Assembly: GCA_964354375.1 (NCBI GenBank)
Contig: CAYGZQ010000104.1
Span: forward strand, 1 to 8,902
Source of the DNA: CAYGZQ01 sp964354375 [NCBI: uncultured Planctomycetota bacterium]
GTDB taxonomy: Bacteria > JAJVIF01 > JAPKYR01
Reading direction: 5' to 3'
Length of the DNA stretch: 8,902 nt
Part shown: piece after piece, positions 1-5,737 of the stretch
Position numbering within the stretch: position 1 is the first letter of the stretch
Layout: the number at the start of each line of letters is the position of its first letter
The notes under the pieces: generated by a model
What the model was told of the DNA's origin: nothing
What the model saw: only the letters and a program-made list of their open reading frames with translations
Database searches by the model: none
Translations under genes and position numbers: made by a program

Positions 1-4
1 ATCG

Positions 5-979
5 CTATTGCACCACCAGGGTGTACTTCGTCAGGACCGCCCCCTCGTCGCTCGCATGGAGTGTATAGACATCTCCCGCCCATGTCACAAACCAAGGAGA
101 CGCGGCGCGGAATCCCGTCCAACCAGGGTCTGAACCGTAGTCGAACGTCGATACAAGCTCCCCATCAGGTGAGAACCTTCCCACAATCGGATCCTCTCCG
201 AGCGTCCTGTAGGTGTAGCCGTATCTGTCCTCTATTCGGGAGCGCGGTTCACCAGAGGGGGTGACGAAAAAATGCTGGTCCAAAACTGGGTCGCCCTTGA
301 ATGCTGAGCAAATCAGTTCTGGCCCTGAGACTGAGGCATCCACGAATACCTGCACAACATACTGCTCCACGAGATGACTGGAATCATCATAGTGCCAATA
401 ATCATCCTCCGGTCTGTGGCACGTGGAGTATTGAACCCAGAACGAGTTCGAATCGGACGGGAAAACGCCTGAAATGTCCACATTCTCACCTGGGATCGTC
501 CAGGACCAGAGAAGCTGCAGCGACGGGTCGAGCAAGTAGACGCTGCCTGCATCCATCAGGTCGTTTCCTTCCCAGATCCCGAAGTTCCTGCTCATCAGAA
601 CATAACCAGAAGATGAGATGGCTATGCACCAAGGGCAAGGGAATCCGTATGATGTAAAGTCAGCCCAGGCTCCAAGAGTTCCGTCTGCGCCGTACCTTAT
701 AAGCTTCCGCTCCGTTTGACTGAAGGTGAAAATGACCAGTTCGCCCGTGCTGGAGACAGCCCAAGGCCCGGGAGGATCGTACATGCCGGGCCAATCAGGA
801 GAATCAGGATCGATATTCCATGTCGTGGACAGGCAGCCCGGACAATCCCCCCACGGGATGGTGTAGACAGGTCTTGAGGTGTAGATATCCTCTGCTTGAC
901 CGGCAGACATGATCCACAGGGCCACAGTAACTACAGCTAAAAGGGTACTCAGGATTCTTCTCATTCGAGCAATATGCAC
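5..979 (-). CDS. Small secreted beta-propeller-like protein
   Basis: 324 residues from the GTG at 979, chosen because AAGGAGG stands six bases upstream; it ends with a TAG at 5-7, so it is complete. Residues 1-29 form a signal peptide: Arg-rich N-region, core ILSTLLAVVTVALWIM, likely cleavage after AGQA. The mature part has repeating strand-turn motifs with small-residue turns (VSSTGELVIF, ISSSGYVLMS, VYLLDPSLQLLW, FSPDGELVSTF, WAGDVYTLH), as in NHL/PQQ-like propellers, probably 6-7 blades. Two Cys-x-x-Cys pairs occur (CPGC, CPWC); in an exported protein these are more likely structural disulfides than redox sites. There is no PKD domain, lipobox or membrane anchor. It is the last gene in the visible operon, 14 bases after gene 4. 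No specific function is recognised; a binding role by analogy with genes 2 and 3 is inference. Confidence 0.85.
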   Translation of the reverse strand: MHIARMRRILSTLLAVVTVALWIMSAGQAEDIYTSRPVYTIPWGDCPGCLSTTWNIDPDSPDWPGMYDPPGPWAVSSTGELVIFTFSQTERKLIRYGADGTLGAWADFTSYGFPCPWCIAISSSGYVLMSRNFGIWEGNDLMDAGSVYLLDPSLQLLWSWTIPGENVDISGVFPSDSNSFWVQYSTCHRPEDDYWHYDDSSHLVEQYVVQVFVDASVSGPELICSAFKGDPVLDQHFFVTPSGEPRSRIEDRYGYTYRTLGEDPIVGRFSPDGELVSTFDYGSDPGWTGFRAASPWFVTWAGDVYTLHASDEGAVLTKYTLVVQ

Positions 980-985
980 GGTTCG

Positions 986-992
986 CCTCCTT
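986..992 (-). promoter_or_regulatory. Strong ribosome binding site selecting a GTG start
   Basis: A full AAGGAGG on the minus strand lies six bases before a GTG at 979. It sits directly after the TAG stop of the upstream gene (994-996), so translation of the two genes is probably coupled. The ATG at 964, 15 bases further on, is too far from the site to be the preferred start. Confidence 0.8.
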
Positions 993-993
993 G

Positions 994-3339
994 CTATGGG
1001 CAGGGGTCGAAGACAGTTGTCTTCCAATGTCGTCCCCCGTGATGACTAGGGTCTAAGTCTCTCCAAAAGGGACCCGCACCGTTGTTCGCAGGTGTAGATT
1101 CCCACGTATTAGCTATCAGTTCCTCCTCGTTTCGCCATCCAGCGAAAATGGCAACATGGTTACTATTCTTCCAGACTATTAGGTCGCCAAGTTCAAGGTC
1201 TTCCAAAGCAATTGATGTAACGTAGTCTGTGGGGTTCTCGCCTTGCCAGTTGTCCGTGAAGGCTCTCCAATGGTCGGCACCGAAGTGAGGGAACTGATGC
1301 TCGCCGTCCACGCTAAGCCGCGCGAGGCGTCTCAGCAACTGGGTAACAAGGGCACTACAATCTAACAAAGCTTGGCTCATTGGGGGCCCTCCTCCGCAGC
1401 CAACTTCTTCCCAGACACCCCCTCGTCCGCGCACCCCTGGGCAACAGTGCCAAGACTCCCCGTAGTAGGTCCTGTTGCGGTCAGGATGGTATATCGCCGC
1501 CGTGCTCACAAGGTCCCGTTGCGTCACCCTGGACAAGTGCAGCGGACCATACTCCTCCGTCTCTCCAAGCAGGTAGTTTCCGCCACCCGCCTCAAAGTAC
1601 CATTTTACCCTTATAGTGTGCTCCCCGCAGTCTTCATCCGCGATATTCCATATGAGAGGCTCCTGACAGAATTCGTTAGGTTGTACGTGGCCGGCACCAG
1701 GGACTATATATTCGTCATTCGGCTGAGGGCCGTCGATTTCTATGTCAATGTAACCGCTGCAGGTGGGTCCAACCACGCAAACCATAAGTTGGACTTGCCC
1801 TACCAACAGGCCCTCGCGACCCGGATGAGTATCTTCCCACAGCGGTCCGGATTCCATTGATGCCACAACGTTCCCACAACCATAGCATCCCCAGGCCTCA
1901 ACCTGCACGGACTCAAGGGCATCAGTGTGCCAGCCCCCGTCCCCGCCGTTGAAGACCGGTATCGACGGTCCATCGATCCAATAAGGGCCGGGCTCTGCAC
2001 TGATTGTGATGTCGGGATCATCCTGCAGATCACACGTATCGTCAAACGTCTCCCCGCATACTTGCAGCCTCGCCCGCACTCGCATCGTGCAGTCCTCGAG
2101 GTGCGCGATGAAGAATGTTGTTCCGGTCCAATTCTCGATTCCTTCCGGGATATCGGACTGGTAACCGCTGTCATCATACTGATGGTCTCCGTCCTCATGC
2201 GGACCGTAGTCTACCCAATTCTCTCCCTGGTATACCTGCACACTCCATTTTATGCTGCTCTCGAGAGGCGTATACATGCTGCTCTCGGTGATGTGAGCGG
2301 TCAGCTGGACAGGTTCGCCGATGGGGATCGTGCCGCTCGGACAGTCGATCTCGATGGCGGCATCATCGCCCGGGGCGAGGTTGTCGCTGTGGGTCCAGTT
2401 GTTGACGTCGTCGCGGATGCGCAGTTTCGCGCCCTGGTAGCTGAACCACTCGCACGGGATCGGCGCGACCCAGCACGAATACTCGCCGTGACCGTATCCG
2501 TCCGTGTGCAGATGCAAATCCGGCGGCGGACCCTCGTCCCACCATAAATTCCCCGCAGTGACCTTCGGCCAGTACTCGCTGGAACGCTCCTGAGACGCGC
2601 ATGGCGGCTCGTCCACGTGAAACAGATCCTCCCACGCATCGTCGATATAGCCGAACTGCCCGTTCCCGTTCACGAAATCGATCCCGATGAAATCGTGCAG
2701 CCACGACCCCTGATCGCTCCCGGCATTCAACGGATCATCCCCCTTCACCACCAGCACCACATCATCATCGTCGATGGCCTCGCCGACCAGCTCCATATAG
2801 CGAGTGTAGAGATAAGCCGCATCGCCGGTCTGATTGTCGGCTGTGTACACGATGCCCCTGCTCTGCAGGTCAGGGATCAGAACGTCGCTCACATAATCGT
2901 CGATCTCGGCGCCGTAAATCACTTCGATTCCGTCGAAAACCGGGTTCGTGTGGTCCACAATCAGCGGCGATTCAACCTGCCAGCCCTTGGACTTGTAGCC
3001 GGGCGGGTCGCCGCCGCAGTTGTAGCAGTCCACCCACAGCGTCATGAACGCGTACGGACACCCGCTGTTCGGGTAGTAGCTGAAATTCCTGTAGTAGTAC
3101 TGCCACATACCCATCATATAACCGATGCCGGAATAGCCCATGTTCGACGGGTTCTCCCAAAGCTGATCGCCCGAGAGGTTGAAGCTCCCGGGGAGAGTGT
3201 AGTTGGAGTGCCCCTCGCCGATCCAGTTGTGCCTGACGACTATGAAGTCAAAGCAATTCCGCCACGGGGGCGTCCAGTTGCCGTCGACGTCACTCGATGA
3301 CGGGTATCGAGGCTTCCCAGTCGTCGGTTGCGCCATCAT
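994..3339 (-). CDS. Cysteine-rich multidomain protein with Ig-like modules and C-terminal NlpC/P60-like domain
   Basis: 781 residues from the ATG at 3339; TTG at 3348/3345 and ATG at 3336 are alternatives, and none has a convincing ribosome binding site. An in-frame stop at 3352-3354 limits the ORF. There is no signal peptide, unlike genes 2, 3 and 5, and the start lies inside gene 3, so this may be the downstream part of a split or truncated gene. Residues ~1-320 are unrecognised, rich in Trp, Tyr, Gly and Asp. About 320-440 is an Ig-like module (IEIDCPSG..IPIGEPVQLTAHI) shared in part with gene 1. About 440-600 is another all-beta region with Cys pairs. About 605-781 is an NlpC/P60-like papain-fold domain: DCSALV with candidate catalytic Cys661 (codon 1357-1359), then LGDLIVW and NHVAIF with candidate His728 (codon 1156-1158). 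Such domains usually cleave peptidoglycan peptides or act as amidases; CHAP or Amidase_6 is an alternative assignment. The coding region at 2283-3300 is more GC-rich than the rest. Confidence 0.82.
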   Translation of the reverse strand: MMAQPTTGKPRYPSSSDVDGNWTPPWRNCFDFIVVRHNWIGEGHSNYTLPGSFNLSGDQLWENPSNMGYSGIGYMMGMWQYYYRNFSYYPNSGCPYAFMTLWVDCYNCGGDPPGYKSKGWQVESPLIVDHTNPVFDGIEVIYGAEIDDYVSDVLIPDLQSRGIVYTADNQTGDAAYLYTRYMELVGEAIDDDDVVLVVKGDDPLNAGSDQGSWLHDFIGIDFVNGNGQFGYIDDAWEDLFHVDEPPCASQERSSEYWPKVTAGNLWWDEGPPPDLHLHTDGYGHGEYSCWVAPIPCEWFSYQGAKLRIRDDVNNWTHSDNLAPGDDAAIEIDCPSGTIPIGEPVQLTAHITESSMYTPLESSIKWSVQVYQGENWVDYGPHEDGDHQYDDSGYQSDIPEGIENWTGTTFFIAHLEDCTMRVRARLQVCGETFDDTCDLQDDPDITISAEPGPYWIDGPSIPVFNGGDGGWHTDALESVQVEAWGCYGCGNVVASMESGPLWEDTHPGREGLLVGQVQLMVCVVGPTCSGYIDIEIDGPQPNDEYIVPGAGHVQPNEFCQEPLIWNIADEDCGEHTIRVKWYFEAGGGNYLLGETEEYGPLHLSRVTQRDLVSTAAIYHPDRNRTYYGESWHCCPGVRGRGGVWEEVGCGGGPPMSQALLDCSALVTQLLRRLARLSVDGEHQFPHFGADHWRAFTDNWQGENPTDYVTSIALEDLELGDLIVWKNSNHVAIFAGWRNEEELIANTWESTPANNGAGPFWRDLDPSHHGGRHWKTTVFDPCP
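1012..1500 (-). other. NlpC/P60-like cysteine peptidase domain
   Basis: This is the C-terminal domain of gene 4. It shows the usual order of a hydrophobic helix headed by the catalytic Cys (LLDCSALVTQLL) and a Gly-Asp turn (LELGDLIVW). A strand then carries the candidate catalytic His (NHVAIFAGW), and a final strand (LIANTWES) follows. The third catalytic residue cannot be placed by eye; later His residues (SHHGGRHW) are candidates. Family assignment is by motif recognition only. Boundaries are approximate. Confidence 0.65.
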
Positions 3340-5662
3340 CGTCAACAACCGTCAGCTTCACCTCGTAGATTCCCGGATCGACGAATTCGTGCTCTATCGT
3401 TCCCGGCGAGCCCTGGAATGTCTCATCCGTGTTCCCATCGCCGTTCCAGTCGGCACGAATCTCAACGATATCCCCGTCGCAGTCCGATGAGTAGTTCAGG
3501 AAATCCACTGTCAACGGGGCCTGTCCCGCCGGAGGTACTGGTGTGAAAGCCGATTCAGGAGGTGCGTTCGCCGGAACATCATGGACGAAAAGGTTCTCGT
3601 TCTGTGAGTCAATCCCGACCAGGCGTATCTGATCTCCGCCAAAAGGAAAGGCAACCATACGAGTCACGCGGGAGTCCGGAAAGACCCCGAGCGATTGGGG
3701 AAGGGGGTTGGCCAAATCGCAAATCATCCAAAGCTCGCTCCCCGTTAACTCGGTGGAGCTGAAAGTGCAGCCGAACCACTTGCCGCTCAGAGGCTCGAAG
3801 CAAGATGCTCTCACGACGTTCGGATAAACCTGCCAGTCGAGAACCACGTCGCCAGACTCTGCGTTCACCACCGTCAGCCCCTTGCACAAATTCTCGTAAC
3901 CGGGACGTGACGCGACTCCTGTGCTCTCGATCATCAGCATTCCAGCGTCAGCTACTATCAGCCGGTGATGAAGGCCCGCATGTATTTCGCTGTTGTAGCT
4001 CAAGTCGGACGTCTTGAGCGCAAGAACCTTGGAATACACCTCCGGCTCTAATACTCCGTCGCCGTCGTGCTCGTCTAGGCTACCCACGTACAGAAGCCCC
4101 GTGTCCCTAGAGAAGGCTATTGCTCCCGGCCAGCTCTCAACAGTTGCCGAGGCCAGCAACTGAAGCGACGCGCCGGAGAATTTCTGGACGTACCCTTCGG
4201 CCACGGAAGGAGATTGGCTTGTGACATAGACATTTCCGCTGTCGTCCACACAGATGCTTAGCGGAACTCCCGAGACCGCCGCTTCCCCTGACGGAGTAAA
4301 CGAATCGGCTGCGAACCGTCCGAGGTACGCCCTCTTCTCATCAGGCACCGCGGCAAGCAAGTACACAAAGTCCCCCTGAGCATCGAACGCGAGGCCCGCC
4401 GCATGTCCGATGATTGGCTCGCTCCTCAGAAGCTGAATCGTCACAGAATCGTATACATGCAATGAAGTCAATTCTGAACTGATAGCCCATATCTCATTCT
4501 CAGAGGGCCTCAAGAACACAAAAGTATTCTCAGTCACGATTTCTGAAGCGCGCACCTCCAATGGGGCCTGGCCGCACGGCGGTACGGGGTTGAACGCGGC
4601 TTCAGGAGGTGCGTTCGCCGGAACATCATGGACGAAAAGGTTCTCGCTCTGTGAGTCAATCCCGACCAGGCGTATCTGATCTCCGCCAAAAGGAAAGGCA
4701 ACCATACGAGTCACGCGGGAGTCCGGAAAGACCCCGAGCGATTGGGGAAGGGGGTTGGCCAAATCGCAAATCATCCAAAGCTCGCTCCCCGTTAACTCGG
4801 TGGAGCTGAAAGTGCAGCCGAACCACTTGCGGCTCACCGGCTCGAGACAAGACCCTCGGAGCACATCTGGATAGACTTGCCAATCTAACAAGACATTCTC
4901 AGTGTCAGTTTCGACTATCGTGAGCCCTTTGAGCAGATGCTGAAATTCCGGATCGTAGGAAGCACAGCCAAAGTTCTCAATCACCAGCAGGGAGTCAGTA
5001 GATATAAAAAGACTGTGATGCAACCCAGCGTGTATTTCCCCAGCCAGCGCTAGATCCAGAGGGTCATAAATCAAGACCTTCGAGTATACTTCGCGGTCAG
5101 TCACGCCGTCGCCATCGAACTCATCGGTTCCTCCAACATAGATTAAGCCGTTCGATGGACACGTGCAAATTGCGGAAGGCCAGCTCTGAGTGTCTGCAGA
5201 AGCGGCAAGCCCAAGTGAAACGGGGGTGAACTTTTGGATATAGCCTTCCAACATGGGATCCTGACTTGTAGCATAAACATAACCATTCTCATGAACGCAG
5301 ACACCACATGCAATGCCCGACAGAGGTGCCTCCGACAAGAGCTGAAAATCGTCCGTCTCATAGCAGGCCACGTAAGCCCTGTTCTCATCCGGGACATTTG
5401 CCACGACATAGACATGATCACCGGTTTCGTCGAATGCAAGCACAATCGGGTTCCCCGTCAGGTTGTAGCTTCTGAGAGGCTGTAATGTGTATGTATCAAA
5501 GATCTCCAGCCTCTGCGGCTCCACGCTAATGCACCAGAGTTCATCATTCCCGGGTCTAAGAAAGACGTCTATTTCGGCGTTATGGATCTCAGGCTCAGCT
5601 CGTATGACAACGCTTGCCAGCAGGGCGATCAACGACGCGACCATGGGAATGAATGTTTTCAT
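3290..5662 (-). CDS. Secreted tandem double beta-propeller protein with C-terminal PKD domain
   Basis: The protein has 790 residues. Residues 1-22 are a signal peptide (MKTF start, hydrophobic core 5-20, cleavage near VVIRA). Two homologous ~350-residue units follow, at about 21-370 and 371-719. They share landmarks in order: VFLRP, LAFD..GD.VY, YVQKF/YIQKF, EVYSKVL, EIHAGLHH, DWQVYP, KWFGCTF. Each looks like a YVTN-type beta-propeller. Unit 1 ends in the first ~20 residues of a PKD domain, which is cut off where unit 2 begins. Unit 2 runs into a complete PKD domain (~699-790: SSDCDGD, WNGDG, YEVKLTVVDDDG). A 76-codon stretch is nearly identical between the units. DGDGV loops in both units may bind calcium. 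The stop at 3290 lies inside the next ORF, in a frame offset by one base. A role in binding or display at the cell surface is inferred; no catalytic motif is seen. Confidence 0.9.
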   Translation of the reverse strand: MKTFIPMVASLIALLASVVIRAEPEIHNAEIDVFLRPGNDELWCISVEPQRLEIFDTYTLQPLRSYNLTGNPIVLAFDETGDHVYVVANVPDENRAYVACYETDDFQLLSEAPLSGIACGVCVHENGYVYATSQDPMLEGYIQKFTPVSLGLAASADTQSWPSAICTCPSNGLIYVGGTDEFDGDGVTDREVYSKVLIYDPLDLALAGEIHAGLHHSLFISTDSLLVIENFGCASYDPEFQHLLKGLTIVETDTENVLLDWQVYPDVLRGSCLEPVSRKWFGCTFSSTELTGSELWMICDLANPLPQSLGVFPDSRVTRMVAFPFGGDQIRLVGIDSQSENLFVHDVPANAPPEAAFNPVPPCGQAPLEVRASEIVTENTFVFLRPSENEIWAISSELTSLHVYDSVTIQLLRSEPIIGHAAGLAFDAQGDFVYLLAAVPDEKRAYLGRFAADSFTPSGEAAVSGVPLSICVDDSGNVYVTSQSPSVAEGYVQKFSGASLQLLASATVESWPGAIAFSRDTGLLYVGSLDEHDGDGVLEPEVYSKVLALKTSDLSYNSEIHAGLHHRLIVADAGMLMIESTGVASRPGYENLCKGLTVVNAESGDVVLDWQVYPNVVRASCFEPLSGKWFGCTFSSTELTGSELWMICDLANPLPQSLGVFPDSRVTRMVAFPFGGDQIRLVGIDSQNENLFVHDVPANAPPESAFTPVPPAGQAPLTVDFLNYSSDCDGDIVEIRADWNGDGNTDETFQGSPGTIEHEFVDPGIYEVKLTVVDDDGATDDWEASIPVIE
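3506..4552 (-). repeat. Propeller unit 2 of an internal tandem duplication
   Basis: This 1047-base unit encodes residues ~371-719, from RASEIV to the GQAPLTV motif, where unit 1's PKD start is cut off but this copy continues into a full PKD domain. It is homologous to unit 1 with shared blade landmarks. Confidence 0.75.
3554..3783. repeat. 230-base near-identical direct repeat, copy in unit 2
   Basis: This block matches 4601-4830 at 229 of 230 positions, offset 1047 bases. The only difference is 3600 (t) against 4647 (c), which changes Ser to Asn. Similarity drops abruptly at both ends. It encodes the last propeller blades and the entry to the PKD domain. Confidence 0.95.
4553..5602 (-). repeat. 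Propeller unit 1 of an internal tandem duplication
   Basis: This 1050-base in-frame unit encodes residues ~21-370 of the double-propeller protein, from RAEPEI to the truncated PKD start (GQAPLEV). It is homologous along its length to unit 2, with one codon length difference. Most of the unit is well diverged: 39 of 58 bases match in a hand count just outside the conserved block. Confidence 0.75.
4601..4830. repeat. 230-base near-identical direct repeat, copy in unit 1
   Basis: Partner of 3554-3783, in the same orientation and reading frame. Here the PKD entry it encodes is followed within about ten residues by the start of propeller unit 2 rather than by the rest of a PKD domain. Confidence 0.95.
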
Positions 5663-5669
5663 GGACTTT

Positions 5670-5676
5670 CTCTCCC
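5670..5676 (-). promoter_or_regulatory. Ribosome binding site of the double-propeller gene
   Basis: GGGAGAG on the minus strand sits seven bases before the ATG at 5662. This favours that ATG over a GTG at 5707 in the same frame, which would add 15 residues of non-signal sequence (Arg/Cys-rich) ahead of a good signal peptide. Confidence 0.7.
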
Positions 5677-5689
5677 TATTTGTACAGCA

Positions 5690-5733
5690 CCTAGCCCGGA
5701 CAGCCACTGTCAGGAATCCTCGCCCCGGATAGG
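5690..5733 (-). other. Possible RNA hairpin in the longest intergenic gap
   Basis: In the 75-base gap before gene 3, the transcript can form an inner stem, GACAG/CTGTC with a TGG loop (5699-5711). It can be extended by an outer, interrupted pairing CCTA..CCG with CGG..TAGG (5725-5733 with 5690-5698). No U-run follows, so it does not look like an intrinsic terminator. It could affect mRNA processing or differential expression within the operon. The stems are short and may be chance. Confidence 0.25.
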
Positions 5734-5737
5734 CTGC

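Noticed and set aside
550-640. CPWC in gene 5 as a thioredoxin-like active site
   Set aside because: The surrounding sequence is propeller-like strand and turn, without a thioredoxin fold or cis-Pro motif, and a second Cys pair (CPGC) suggests structural disulfides.
2301-2704. Two minus-strand frames, Arg/Ser-rich, inside gene 4
   Set aside because: They are frame shadows of the GC-rich part of gene 4; the compositions are low in complexity and no start signal precedes them.
2617-3300. Open plus-strand frame of 227 codons opposite gene 4
   Set aside because: It mirrors the GC-rich third-position bias of the minus-strand gene, has no signal peptide or recognisable domain, and overlaps a frame with coherent composition.
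3290-3300. Programmed +1 frameshift of RF2 type at the gene 3 stop
   Set aside because: UGA is followed by C, as in prfB. However, the preceding codon is GAG rather than CUU, re-pairing in the +1 frame is poor, and there is no Shine-Dalgarno stimulator just upstream. A mutation, sequencing error or true gene boundary is more likely.
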